Part shown: positions 21,716 through 33,845 of the stretch, piece after piece | How the letters are laid out: each line of letters starts with the position of its first letter | Numbering within the stretch: the stretch's first letter is position 1 | NCBI RefSeq assembly: GCF_051014685.1 | Contig: NC_135055.1 | Span: 6,250,001-6,314,000, forward strand | DNA length: 64,000 bases | Source of the DNA: Ptiloglossa arizonensis | Taxonomy: Eukaryota > Arthropoda > Insecta > Hymenoptera > Colletidae | Reading direction: 5' to 3' | Program-made: the position numbers and the translations under genes | Notes under the pieces: model-generated | The model's input: only the letters and a program-made list of their open reading frames with translations | What the model was told of the DNA's origin: nothing | The model's database searches: none

Positions 21716-22389
21716 ATATTCATGAAAAACCCTCTAAATCTTACGGTGGAAGAGTTGAATTATCTCCCGCCATTGCGTGCCACGAATTATTAACAACCAC
21801 TACGAAAACCACTCCAAAGACGCATTAAAGTTGCAGAGATCCACCCTGTGTACATTGTGGTTTGCATTTATTAATTCATGCATCTAACAAAATTACTATG
21901 CTTCGTTTAATGCAGATACTCGATAACAAGACGATCTTCAAATTGCAAGGTTGTGAGTAGAAAAATTAAAGATTATCATGAATGATTCATCACTTTGAAG
22001 AACCTTCTGTTCCACGACGTACTAAAAGTTAACCAAACGTATTGAAAAACTTGAAATAATACTACGCTAATCATCTTCAGTGACAAATAGTATAATAAAT
22101 ACTATTTTTATAACAAATACTTTTCACTACTCGATCCATCACTGGTGGTGTTCTGCATTGAATTGATTACACAATTTATTTTTTAATAGTCGCGTCAATA
22201 GTCGTGAAAATCGAGTAAAAGGGTAACAAACTTTACTGTAAACAGAAATGGATTCCCTGTCGAAAAGGTTACTATTTCCTTGGACTTGAATTTTTCAAGT
22301 AACGTCGTTATTTCTTCCGTAATAACTATGTACCATTATTTTTCGCGATCCTCACGGTGTATTTATCGTCGTGTTCCCTCTGTCACCCT
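21716..22389. other. AT-rich spacer, nothing recognised
   Basis: This is unique AT-rich DNA without a recognisable gene or repeat. Confidence 0.5.
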
Positions 22390-22861
22390 TCAGTCCGTGA
22401 AGACGGTGCTCGCGGGCGAAGTTCGCCCGACGACTTTCGAACACTCATAAACAATCTGCGTCGTCGCCGAGCACAAGAGTCGAGGCAAGAATTCCCATCC
22501 GGACAAGCGATCTTTCACCTCGCAGGCACGATCAGTTCGACGTGAAACAAAGAAAAACAGAAACGATTCGTATCAGCTCGCGGCATGCGGCCCCAGTTCC
22601 CGCGGATTTATGCAAGAACTTTCGAGGCGTACACGGCCGCGTCGTGCGGATACGCGACACCCCGGTAAAAATGAACGTTATGCGCGCATGCAGGCACGCC
22701 GCTCGCTCGTGCAGGTACCACGACCCGAAGTGGGTCACTTTTACCCCCTGTAGCAAGCTCGATCGCGTAGATCGCGATCGAAGATCGGGATCGGCCCCGT
22801 CTGTGATGCGAGCGGATCGTGATGTTGCGTGGCGCTGGACGTGCACCGCATCGGCGCGCGC
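22390..22861. other. CpG-rich block before the 231-bp array
   Basis: The block is GC- and CpG-rich, with a near-perfect palindrome at 22413-22429 (CGGGCGAA-G-TTCGCCCG). Overlapping open frames on both strands run into the neighbouring array, which argues against a real gene end there. It may be regulatory; no motif proves it. Confidence 0.45.
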
Positions 22862-23935
22862 ATTGCCACGCGCGGCTACAGGTCGGTTCATGGAATGTTT
22901 CAAGATGGACTCCTACTTTAAGAGCGTTCAATATTTTCTGATCACATTTCTAATAATCTATACTCAATGAGTTATAAAATAGAACAAATTATTTGTCTTC
23001 GCGCTTAATTTTCATACTATTTTGAAATGATGGATTTTAAAGTCTAAAAATGGGAATAGGTTGTTGTGGTAATCTAAACCTAACCTATAATGTTTAACAC
23101 GCGTGGTTACAGTTTGCTTTAGTGAATGTTTCAAGATGGACTCCTACTTTAAGAGCGTTCAATATTTCCTGATCACATTTCGAATAATCTATACTCGATG
23201 AATTATAAAATAGAACAAATTATTTGTCTCCGTTCTTAATTTTCATACAATTTTGAAATTATGCATTTTAAAGTCTAAAAAATAGGAATAGGCTGTTGTG
23301 GTAATCTAAATCTAACCTATAATGTATTAACACGCGTGGTTACAGTTTGCTTTAGTGAATGTTTCAAGATGGACTCTTACTTTAAGAGCGTTGAATATTT
23401 GCTGATCACATTTCTAATAATCTATACTCGACGAATTATAAAATAGAACAAATTATTTACAATCACTATTAATTTTGATACTAATTTCAAATGATGCATT
23501 GTAAAGACTAAAAATTTAAGTGAGACTGTGGTGCTAACCCAGACCTAACCTATAATATATTGCCACGAATACTCGGTTCATTGAACGTTTCAAAATGAAC
23601 TCACCTTTTAGGAACATCGGACATTCGATGATCACATCTTTAATAATCTACATTAGATGAATTATAAAATGGGACAAATTATTTGTAATCACTGTTAATT
23701 TTGACACTAATTTAAAATCATGCTTTTAAAAGTGTAAAAAGCGAGGCTAGTCTGTAATGCTAATCTAAACTTAACCTATAATGTGTTAACCCGCGCGGTT
23801 ACAGGTAAGTTCAGTGAATGTTTCAAGATGGACTCTCACTGTGGAGTGTTGGAATTTTTTATAGTCTATACTCGATGAATTACAACATAGAACAAATTAT
23901 TTATGATTACTAACGTGCTAAGTTACTTCCTCTGT
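22862..23935. repeat. ~231-bp tandem array, five copies
   Basis: GTTTCAAGATGGACTC or its variant begins at 22897, 23128, 23361, 23587 and 23820, giving spacings of 231, 233, 226 and 233 bp. Each unit also carries AACCTAACCTATAATG and a GCG(C/T)GGTTACAG motif. The first copy's left edge is fused to the CpG-rich block. Divergence increases to the right. Confidence 0.92.
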
Positions 23936-25640
23936 TGTAGAATACAAAATGTTTCAGCAGGCAAAAATAATTAAGTAAATCCTTAGAGTTCAATATTTAG
24001 AATTGCTTAAATCTAAGGAGGAATTCAAAATGGCCGCTATGAAATTGGCGAAAAATTCAGAAAATTGAGATTAGGTTGCTAACAGCAGTTAATTGTACCT
24101 CTTTTTGCACAATTCTCAGCAGATTTTGTCTCTGCATACATGTGCAACAAAGACATTGAATAAAAAAAAAGAAGAATAGTAATAATCACTTAACGAAGAT
24201 CTATTGGTAAAAGTATTAGTAAAATCGATAACCGTCGTGCCTCGTTTGAATCGACCTGTACATTTCCATCAAATATTCCCGGCTCGCGGCGCGAATACGC
24301 CAAACAGAAAATCATCGATCGTTCTCCGAGCGGATCGATTCGTTTCCCGAAGTATACCGCGGCCTCCAAAGATTTATAGCGATACGTCGGATGCGTCGAG
24401 ATAACTCCAATTATTATCACCACGATACGTCATAAATTCACGATCTCGCGGGCATTTGTCGCTATCGATCGGAGATCCAACGACGCGATTTCCCGTGTAT
24501 CACTTACATTGTCGTGAAGCTCGTTCAGCGATCAAGATATCTGCCCCGAGATCCGGAATCGCTGAAAAATCCTAATACGAGCATAAGTGCACCGGTACGA
24601 GCACGGTGCACGTTCGAAGAGAAAATTAGACCAATGACGTAATATTACGTCTGTTACTCGACCAAAATTGACACACATTGAGTGCTGTATTTTTTTTCTT
24701 TTTTTTTTTTACGTAGCTTAAATTTGTGACGTTATTGTTATCGGCAATATCGAAAAATTTGACAAATCTTTTTTCTACGTTTATTTATTTTTCTTAATTT
24801 TCATTTGTGTCTTCGTCAAATACTGAATTTTAGTTTTGTATTACGTCTGGTACAGAATGTACGAGTTCGTACTATGTAGGAAAAGTATACGAATTTTGAT
24901 TTTGTTTGTTGGCCATTTTAATGGATAAATATTTCCGCAAAGAAATAAATGGTACTTGACAAAAGTTTGATGCTTTAAAGCGACATATAACGAGTACAGT
25001 ACTAGCTCGGATATTGATAGAATTTGCTCGGATTCAAGATCAGAAATCGTCTTCGCCACAGTCTGCGTTTCTTGGATTCGTAATATATATTATATATTAT
25101 AATTATGAGAATGAATCAATTCTTTACCAATGTTTCGCAGATTGACTATTCGAACATTAAGCGAGGCATTGCTATACAATTTAAATTACAATTCCGACGG
25201 AATGTTTTTCATTCCAAGAAGAATTACTTGAAAAAGATCCCATATCAACTTTTAAGGAAGTATTCTAAAAGAGAGACTTCAATCTTCGAATTTACTTAAC
25301 TTTTAAGTGTGTGAACAAATTTTTAAACAATTGGAAACAGTATGAAACTTTTCATTTCTCTTTGCAAATGCATCTTCACATTATCAATCATCCCTTGGCG
25401 TAAAAGGACTGTCAGAAGAATTTAACCCAGAGTCATAAAAGTAGAGACTTCGCTCTTTAAAATGACTCCACGAAAATTACCGTGCAATTCGTTTTCACCA
25501 AGTTACAGCAGTTCAAAAATTGATATCGATTTCGATCAAGCATCTAGAAAATTTTGATAGTTAGTGTATATTTGAATCGATTTAACGATGGAATAAATTT
25601 CACTAAAATCTTTCGGAATTTCAAAAAACTCCGACGTATA
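23936..25640. other. Spacer with one balanced block
   Basis: The stretch is AT-rich apart from 24190-24640, which is balanced and CpG-containing. A T-rich run occupies 24690-24710, and 25083-25103 is an AT-only palindromic stretch. No gene is recognised. Confidence 0.5.
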
Positions 25641-25800
25641 TTAAGATACACTAGGTTGTTCTATCGTATTATAATGTCGTTTCTATCAAACGACAAAACT
25701 TATCGAACGATACAATACTAGGTTGCTATCATTCGATAAAACGGTACTACATTGAATAATGTTATAAATTTTATCTAACGACGAAACTTGTCGTACGACC
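25641..25800. repeat. Short hairpin-rich AT segment
   Basis: A TACTAGGTTG/ACTAGGTTG motif occurs twice (25651 and 25717), and GTCGTTT/AAACGAC forms a perfect 7-bp hairpin at 25676-25694. Related CGA-containing words (TATCGAACGATA, TATCTAACGACG) follow. It may be the remnant of a small inverted-repeat element. Confidence 0.4.
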
Positions 25801-26460
25801 TATTACAATAACAATCTTCCCTGACTCCATACACAGGGCATAAAAGGATCCTCGACCCTCGTTCGACGATCGTTCTGAAACACCCGGTACGTTTCACCGC
25901 GTTCGCATCTTCAGCTGGGATTTCTACTCGAGAAACGGTAGAAACTTAGCGCGTACGTTGGTAAAAAATCAGGTGAAATTAATTCGAGCGAATAGAAAGA
26001 CCTCACGGTGACGAATCAGTCCGACGGAGCGGCTCGCGACGCAGCGAGAAAACGCCGACGACCATAACTCTCGTGTGTCGTAACAGCCGAGCTAACCGGC
26101 CTGTCGTCCATTAAAATGCATCGGCCGTCGCGGAAACACCCTTTCTAGCAGTCATAGACCGCCCGCCATAAATTTTACCTGTACGAGCAGCCTGCTCTAA
26201 ATGGCGACGCGAGATTTCTACCGGGACAAAACGGTCGCCACTTAGGGATCCAGCCTTGCCAATCATCGATTCAAATACCAATATCTCGCCTGGCGGCGGC
26301 GTGCACGCTCCCATTTCCTCCTGTTCCGTCGCTGCAACCACCTACGAAGCGATACCACCTCCGGGCGTCGATCTTCTCTCCTCCCGCGATCGATTCGCTC
26401 AAGGTGTCTTCTTTCCGCGTGTTACCCGTTCCGTTTCTTTCCAACATGAGAACTTTGGTC
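25801..26460. other. CpG-rich block, no confirmed gene
   Basis: The block is balanced to GC-rich with overlapping non-ATG open frames on both strands. I can assign no exon or family. Confidence 0.45.
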
Positions 26461-26461
26461 T

Positions 26462-26492
<31 letters not shown>

Positions 26493-26520
26493 TGCATACA
26501 CACACACACATACACACACG
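26461..26520. repeat. Compound (CT)n-(CA)n microsatellite
   Basis: A CT-repeat with two interruptions is followed by a CA-repeat. Read on the plus strand from an ATG at 26446 it gives a hydrophobic signal-peptide-like stretch followed by THTHT. That is a chance product of the microsatellite. Confidence 0.95.
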
Positions 26521-26524
26521 CCGC

Positions 26525-26620
26525 TGACGAGATTACCGACGCCCAATGGCACGACGTTCGACCTTCTTAGGAGAAGAGATCCGTCGACTTTTCCGTACGA
26601 CGTCCCCGATCTGGACGTCG
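26525..26620 (+). repeat. Duplicated segment, copy A
   Basis: This segment matches 28775-28864. Shared blocks include ACCGACGCCC.ATGGCACGAC, CGACCTTCTTAG and GACTTTTCC. Indels of 4 and 11 bp separate the copies, so no reading frame is conserved throughout. In both copies one frame reads EITDA(Q/R)WHDV before diverging. Confidence 0.7.
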
Positions 26621-26757
26621 ACACGCAGTGGGACAAATTTCCCGAAAGACGAGCGAAATTCGAGTACGTGTATTGCGAACGCGAGAATAATTGATGCATT
26701 GTGCGTGGAAAATAATGCGAAGGGCGTGTCGATGATAATTGCAGCTTGGAGTAATTT

Positions 26758-27985
26758 CATCATTGTTAATGCTTTCTTTCGAAGTAGGGAAATTTATTTT
26801 ATCTTGTGTAGTCAATTTTTTAGAGAATTTATTCTTTTCCGAGTATGGTCGGTTGTAAGTCGTTGGTACAAACACAAGTTAGTGCTTCCTTTCAAGCTCG
26901 GGAAATTTATTTTAGATAATGAAGTTTTTAGAGAATATTATTCTTTTCCGAGTATGGTCGGTTGTAAGTCGTTTGTACAAACACAAGTTAGTACTTCCTT
27001 TCAAGGTCGGGAAATTTATTTTAGCTAGTGAATTTTTTAAAGAATATTATTTCTTTTCAGTACGGTCGGTTGTAAGTCGTTGGTACAAACACAAGTTAGT
27101 GCTTCCTTTCAAGGTCGGGAAATTTATTTTAGCTAGTGAATTTTTTAGAGAATATTATTTCTTTTCAGTACGGTCGGTTGTAAGTCGTTGGTACAAACAC
27201 AAGTTAGTGCTTCTTTTCGAGGTAAAGAAATTTAGTTTTCTTTCTGGTGTAGTTAAGTTTTTGCAGAATATTTTTTTCCAGTATGGTCGGTTGCGAGTCG
27301 TACTTACAAGCACAAGTTAATGCTTTCTCTCGAGGAAGGGAAATTAATTTTAGCTAGTGAATTTTTTAGAGAATATTATTTTTTTCAGTACGGTCGGTTG
27401 TAAGTCGTAGATACAAGAACGAGTGAATGCTTTCTTTCGAAGTAGGGAAATTTATTTTATCTTGTGTAGTTAATTTTTTAGAGAATATTATTTTTTTCGA
27501 GTAAAGTCGGTTGTAGGTCGTTGCTACAAACACAAGTTAGTGCTTCCTTTCGAGGTAAAGAAATTTAGTTTTCTTTCTGGTGTAGTTAAGTTTTTGCAGA
27601 ATATTTTTTTCGAGTATGGTCGGTTGCGGGTTGTACTTACAAGCACAAGTTAATGCTTTCTCTCGAGGAAGGGAAATTAATTTTAGCTAGTGAATTTTTT
27701 AGAGAATATTATTTCTTTTCAGTACGGTCGGTTGTAAGTCGTAGATACAAGAACGAGTGAATGCTTTCTTTCGAAGTAGGGAAATTTATTTTATCTTGTG
27801 TAGTCAAATTTTTAGAGAATATTATTTCTTTTCAGTGCGGTTGGTTGTAAGTCGTTGCTACAAACACAAGTTAGTGCTTCCTTTCAAGGTAGGGAAATTT
27901 AGTTTTCTTTCTGGTGTAGTTAATGTTTTGGAGAACATTTTTTTCGAGTATGGTCGGTTGTGAGTCGTAGATTCAAGGAAGCTGC
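26758..27985. repeat. 108/113-bp array, eleven copies, 333-bp superunit
   Basis: GGTTG..AGTCGT anchors lie at 26851, 26960, 27068, 27176, 27289, 27396, 27509, 27622, 27730, 27843 and 27956. Two unit lengths alternate (107-109 and 113 bp). Units carry TTTTAGCTAGTGAA, TTTTATCTTGTGTAG or TTTTCTTTCTGGTG variants. The order of variants repeats every ~333 bp (107+113+113) between 27207 and 27880, which shows a higher-order trimer. Confidence 0.93.
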
Positions 27986-28774
27986 AAAGGAGAAATTTTG
28001 TTAGAAAAATTTGATTTGGTTTTATTACACAATTAACCCTTAGTAGATATTTTCCTTTTTTAATTTTTTCTCACAAATATAATAAGATTGCAAGAAAAAA
28101 ATTAAAGAGAAATTTTTAATTGGTTTTATTTTATAACCGACTTTTACTAAAAAATGGCACTGTCACACTCCAGTCGTGTGTTTAGCTTCCTTATACAGTA
28201 CCTACTCTTAGAAAAAAAAAAGAGAGATAAAAGAATTTTCGAAGAAAAAATAAATTTTCTTTAGTGGTTCTCCCTTATGGCTGTCTCCACCATTTAGGCC
28301 GTATTATTCCCGAAAGAGGAACGTAATAGTTACATTCATAATACTTGAACTGTCTATCTACAAAATTACCAATCGTTTTGAATATTTGAGTTCTCTTCCA
28401 AGTCGTTTGAAAATATTAAAAATGATAATTATTCTACTTTTCAACAGTAACATTCCACAATCTGGAAAACTCCTGTACACATGAAAATAAATAAAAACTA
28501 GTATTATGTCTCCAAGAAATAAAAATTTTCAAGTTTCAAACCCCTATCTGTACCATAGAAGTAATGATTTTCAAATTTAATTTTATTTAAAAAAATTATA
28601 AAATACATTAAAAACACTCCAGTCGTGTGTTAAACAAATTTCTCCGATGTTTCGGCTGCAAGTCCGAATTTTTCAAAATTCCAAAAGCATTGAATTGAAA
28701 AGAAAAAAAATTATTCTTCGGTTGTACATTTAATCGAGATTTCAGTCACTGTGTTTTGATTTTTCGATCGTGTG
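27986..28774. other. AT-rich spacer with a repeated 18-mer
   Basis: The sequence is AT-rich. ACACTCCAGTCGTGTGTT occurs exactly twice, at 28165-28182 and 28614-28631, 449 bp apart. The 18-mer is itself partly palindromic (ACAC..GTGT). No gene is supported. Confidence 0.55.
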
Positions 28775-28864
28775 TCGTCGAGATCACCGACGCCCGATGG
28801 CACGACGTCTGCTCGACCTTCTTAGAAGAGACTTTTCCATCCGTCGTCCTCGATCTCGTCGCGT
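28775..28864 (+). repeat. Duplicated segment, copy B
   Basis: This is the second copy of the segment at 26525-26620, 2.25 kb downstream on the same strand. The two copies flank the 108/113-bp array. Confidence 0.7.
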
Positions 28865-29709
28865 CGCGCGTCTCTGTAGCAACGCCGAGGAATCGACTAT
28901 CGTACGAAAGCACCTCGGGGCCCCGCGGATAGATGACACGCTTCCGATAACGAATGACACGCGATGATTCCTAAGCGATAGCCACCACGGCCCAATATCC
29001 TCGCGCGATTCTTTCACAGGGATAATAGACGCAGCTTGTTTGTGTAGTTCTAGGTGTTGGAATTGCCGCCGAGAATCTTGATGTTATCTGGAAAATTGTC
29101 TTTCGTTGCCCCCTTTGGAATTAGACTTGTTTGAAAATAAATTAGAAATTTGTCTTACACGCTTAAAAATTACACAGAAAAATCACTCGACAAGGAAAAC
29201 ACGTCTATTGAATAAACAACCGTCGAAAACATAGATTTTTAACTTTTCTGGTAACGACAAGACTCTCGAAAAAATCTTAACAAATTGATACTAATAATTT
29301 CGACGAATTTGTGAAAATATCGAAATAGTAATTTGATAATTTACTGTGTCAATGTTTTTCTGTTGTCTGAGTAAATTTTGTAGCGTGTAACTAAACGATC
29401 TGGAACGTCTCTGATTTTTCTTTCATGACTTTGTACGCAATAGGAAAGAAGAAATTGAATTAAATTTGAAAATCATTAGCCCTACTGTAAAGACAGAGGA
29501 TTGAAATTCGATAAGAATTGTTCTTTCTTTCTTTCTTAGAAAGAAAAATCAATGTATGACAAACCTGCCGAAAAATCGCCAATGTGAAGAGCAAAGATTT
29601 AATAATTTGAGGTTAGGTTCATAAACAGCCATTGGCGTAATAAGTTCTACTCCGTATACAATAAAAATACGTGTATAAACTTTCTTTATATGCTCGATAA
29701 AGATGTCAC
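28865..29709. other. Spacer, nothing recognised
   Basis: Bases 28865-29030 are CpG-containing and the rest is AT-rich. A perfect hairpin TTCTTTC/GAAAGAA lies at about 29529-29545. A GAGGTTAGGTTC motif lies at 29609. No gene is seen. Confidence 0.5.
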
Positions 29710-29739
29710 AATAATAATAATAATAATAATAATAATAAT
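29710..29739. repeat. (ATA)n microsatellite
   Basis: This is an uninterrupted ATA trinucleotide run of ten units. Confidence 0.97.
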
Positions 29740-30410
29740 TCTATAAACCTAATTATAAATATTTAACCGTAACAAAATATTCTATACCGTCGATACATTT
29801 TCAACTCCAAAATGGCACCACTGGGGGTTAATATAACTCACAAAGTCACGCATTCCTCAGAAACTTCTATCACTCGTGTTTCGAACCTTTTTAATTACTT
29901 TCCTCCCCATTTATTATCATTTCTTCCTTTTTTCGAGTTTTTAACCGAGATTTCAGCATCATCTCAGGTTCGAAGTCCAGTATCTAATCCACCTGTGCCT
30001 GGAGTCTCGATTATCGGGTGGTCGTATGTAACAGATCGTCGATTGTTCGCTAGTCACTCCTACGAAAACGATTTCTCCGGGGCTAATCAGCGGTAATTAT
30101 CTTCCCGACGAAGAGAGAAGCGAGGCGTGCGTGTAGCGATGCTCTTGGATAGAAAGGAGCTATTAGACACGAGAGTGAACGATCGACGATAAAGTGTCCA
30201 CGAGGCTCGAATACTCGAATCTCGGTGGGGTCATAGGTGATCGAAGCGTTATCTCGGAAGGCGGTTGAGCCGGAACAGGAGTGGCGTACTCGGAAACACC
30301 TCCGTCGGTATTTTCTTTTCCCTTATACGCGAGGCGGATCGAGGCTGATCCATAACGAGAGACGCCGCGAGATGCGTTTCTCCGCGCGGGGCACACTGGG
30401 CCCAGGAATC
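29740..30410. other. Spacer and CpG-rich block
   Basis: Bases 29740-29960 are AT-rich. Bases 29960-30410 are balanced to GC-rich. Open frames are short and unrecognised. Confidence 0.45.
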
Positions 30411-31850
30411 ATTCCCAGCGTGGCGAAGATAGTCAACTGACTTCGATGAGTAGTTGAGAACGTAAGGAAATATTCAATAAGTAATTTCTTCGATGCTCGA
30501 ATGATAATGGTGAAAATTATTTAAATTACAATTGTGATAAGTATTGCACGCGCGCGAGAAAATTGCATCTGAGTTAGAAATTCATTCCTAGGGTGGCGAA
30601 GATAGTCAACTGACTTCGATGAGTGGTTGAGAACGTAAGGAAATATTCAATAAGTAATTTCTTCGATGCTCGAATTATAATGGTGAAAATTATTTAAATT
30701 ACAATTGTGATAAGTATTGTATGCGCGCGAGAAAATTGCATCTGAGTTAGAAATTTATTCCTAGGGTGGTCTAGATAATCAACTGACTTCGATGAGTAGT
30801 CGAGAACGTAAGGAAATATTCAATAAGTAATTTCTTCGATGCTCGAATTATAATGGTGAAAATTATTTAAATTACAATTGTGATAAGTATTGCACGCGCG
30901 CGAGAAAATTGCATCTGAGTTAGAAATTCATTCCTAGGGTGGCGAAGATAGTCAACTGACTTCGATGAGTAGTTGAGAACGTAAGGAAATATTCAGTAAG
31001 TAATTTTTTCGATGCCCGAATTATAATGGTAAATATTATTTACAATTATGATAAGTACTGTACGCGCGCGAGAAAATTGCATCTGAGCTGAAAATTTATT
31101 CCTAGAGTGGCCTAGATAATCAACTGACTTCGATGAGTAGTTGAGAACGTAAGGAAATATTCAATAAGTAATTTCTTCGTTGCTCGAATTATAATGGTGA
31201 AAATTATTTAAATTACAATTGTGATAAGTATTGCACGCGCGCGAGAAAATTGCATCTGAGTTAGAAATTCATTCCTAGGGTGGCGAAGATAGTCAACTGA
31301 CTTCGATGAGTGGTTGAGAACGTAAGGAAATATTCAGTAAGTAATTTCTTCGATGCTCGAATTATAATGGTAAATATTATTTACTTATCATAATTACAAT
31401 TATGATAAGTACTGTACGCTCGCGAGAAAATTGCATCTGAGCTGAAAATTTATTCCTAACGTGGCCTAGATAGTCAACTGGCTTCGATGAGTAGTTGAGA
31501 ACGTAAAGAAATATTCAATAAGTAATTTCTTTGATGTCTGGATGATAAATATTATTTAAATTATAATTATAATAAATATTCAAAAATAACTTTTTCTATA
31601 TTCGAGTAATAATGGTGAATATTATTTAAATCACAATTCTAATATATACTGTACGCGCGCGAAAAGATTGCATCTAAGCCCAAACTTCATTCCTAGTGTG
31701 ACGAAGATGGTCGACTGACTTCAATGAGGATTTAAGAACGCAGAAAAATTTGTAATAAGTAATCTTTTAAGCATTACTAAAATTATAATGTTGATATGTA
31801 TAGTACGTACGCGAGAAGATTGCACTTGAAGTAGTCACGGGTCCTAATTG
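30411..31850. repeat. 173-bp tandem array with alternating variants
   Basis: GATA.TCAACTGAC anchors lie at 30428, 30601, 30774, 30947, 31115, 31288 and 31469, and a diverged one at 31706. Spacings are 173, 173, 173, 168, 173, 181 and 237 bp. From the third copy on, units alternate between GTGGCGAAGATAG-type and GTGG(T/C)CTAGATA-type starts, which indicates a dimeric superunit of about 345 bp. Each unit has a CGCGCGCGAG stretch. The right end is strongly diverged. Confidence 0.93.
31383..31410. repeat. 13-bp perfect palindrome inside the array
   Basis: ACTTATCATAATT (31383-31395) and AATTATGATAAGT (31398-31410) are separated by only AC. Sister copies have only the right half, so one unit acquired an inverted copy of its own sequence. 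Confidence 0.85.
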
Positions 31851-32345
31851 TCCCAGGGATTATTTTAAACGTGTACGAAATGAATATCAGGATTGAATAA
31901 ATGTCTTGTTGAATAACGATTACAATCTAAATTACAAAATTTAATTTAAATTAATAACCTCAACAAATGAGACCCATACTACATCCAAAAGCAATTTTCT
32001 CACACGCGTACTGTACCTACTTACCGCCACCATTGCATCTTGGGTAATACGTCCCCTTTATTTCTTAACTCTTCTCACTGTCTTCAATTTGAACTTCTTC
32101 TCTCTTCATATATAATATCAAAAACGTACTACTAATCTACTATCAATATTTGCAAATACCCATAATTCCCTAAACAATTCTCAAACATTCTTTCCTCTCA
32201 ATTGTAACAACTACCTACAATTATAAATACAATTAATTTCAACAACTCGCATTACCTATCCACGATTTCGATCGGTATCCCAAAACATTGTCGTAGGACT
32301 AAATATTTCCTCAATTTAAATTCGCACAAATAATTCTCCCCGATT
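31851..32345. other. AT-rich spacer, nothing recognised
   Basis: This is unique AT-rich sequence with no features I can support. Confidence 0.5.
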
Positions 32346-33235
32346 CGTGCCTACGACGATAATTATTCCTTCTCGGATCAATTACCGAGCATCGAAACGC
32401 AAAATCGGCTTAAAAAGGAAACACGAGTACAATAATCTCGCGGCATTAAACGTTTTCTATTTTTTGGACGCGGTCACGGCTCTCGTAACACAAACACACA
32501 CGCGCACGCGCACACACACACGCGCACAAACGTAAACTATCGCGTGACGTCGTTTCATCGTCGATGATCGCCGGCGTGTCGGATCGTTTAATTTATTTAA
32601 TACCACAACACGCCTCGCCCCTAGGATCGGCGTCGATCGACGATGATGATGATCCGGGCAAGGCGGTCGCGAGCGCGCTCGCTCGCTCACTCGCGATCAT
32701 TATGCTAATGGAATATGTTTTACTTTAATTGTACGAACGGGCGGTTTAGATTTCTCCTTTTCCACGACGCCGCCCGAGACACGTAGCGGCGATTTTAATT
32801 CCGTCGGCCTCGTGAAAGCTCGCGTGTCTGCCGGAACCATTTTTCCGCGCGCGCACCCGACGATATTTCGCATGCACGGCTCGGAATGCGATGCGATCCG
32901 ACGCGCGATCCTTGCGATGAGAAAACGCGATAAACGCGCGACTCTCCGCTATTTATTAATAATGTATGAATTCGTTACGCCGCGGAAAGGCAAGCGAAAA
33001 ACGCGGAAGGAAAGAAAGAAGGTAATTGGTCGGCCTCGGGCCAACGAAGAATTCGTCCGGTGAAAACAGGGCCGTTTCGCTCGCGGCTCCAATGGAAACC
33101 GCCACGTGCCCGAAATCTCCGATTAAGAAATTACAAAGGGCCGAGAAGCGACCGGTGTCGCCCTCTGCGGGGAGCTTTCGCCTTTTTCGCGAAATCAGTC
33201 GAGAGGGATCGTCCTGTCAATTTTAATATTTTTTA
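32346..33235. other. CpG-rich block, no confirmed gene
   Basis: The block is GC- and CpG-rich with a CA/CG microsatellite at its left and CGCTCGCTCGCTCACTCGCG at about 32676. Lysine/arginine-rich open frames at 32812-33063 and 33026-33226 match nothing I know and lack supporting splice or start context. Confidence 0.45.
32488..32529. repeat. (CA)n/(CGCA)n microsatellite
   Basis: An alternating purine-pyrimidine run mixes CACACA and GCGCAC units. It has Z-DNA-forming character. Confidence 0.93.
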
Positions 33236-33845
33236 AAAATTTTTTATTTTGCGTCGCGTCCCCATGATGTAGTTTCTTTTTTTCTTTTTTGTTGTTAAAG
33301 CTGAGGCAATCGACGCACCTGGGTATTCCTCTGTTATCTTAGTATTATAAAGTTATAAACCCAAGTTGCGTACCTTTGGGCTATTTCCAATTGCGTAAAA
33401 ATAGTTTGAGGTTAAAAATGCTTTTCAAAAAATTTCGGACGAAAGTGTACATCGAGATTGTTTTAGAACAATTTTTATTAGTTTGATGAACAAAGATTCT
33501 CAAAGGAAATTCTTCCTTTTCGAAGAAAGACCACTTATGATCGTTTATATTAGAAAATATAGTGAAAAAAATGATCAGAAATTGTTATTCTTTCCTTTTT
33601 GAGAAAAACTATCCCCCTTGATATTTTAAGAAAGTCTTCGTTTTGTATCTTTTGTTTAACAAGCGTGATCTGCTTAGAAATTTTATTATTTGCAATGTGG
33701 AGCAATTCTTGAATAAAACCAAGATAACAATGGACTTGATCAAAGTGCATCGTTTCTTGTTTAAAATTTTCCATAGATTTGTGTCACATCAGTTCTCGAA
33801 AAACTCCAAGTAAAAGGTTCTCGATTGTTGATCGATTAATGGTCA
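33236..33845. other. AT-rich spacer, nothing recognised
   Basis: This is unique AT-rich sequence with no repeat or gene. Confidence 0.5.

Noticed and set aside
21334..21828. Serine-rich protein
   Set aside because: TTG start, and the composition follows from a degenerate pyrimidine-rich minisatellite.
25891..25914. GTTTC...TCTTCAG, a possible minus-strand hammerhead core
   Set aside because: The intervening bases cannot form a stem II of usable length and no stem I pairing was found.
26446..26694. Secreted peptide with signal sequence
   Set aside because: The hydrophobic leader is the (CT)n and the THTHT stretch the (CA)n microsatellite. The downstream frame is not kept in the duplicated segment at 28775.
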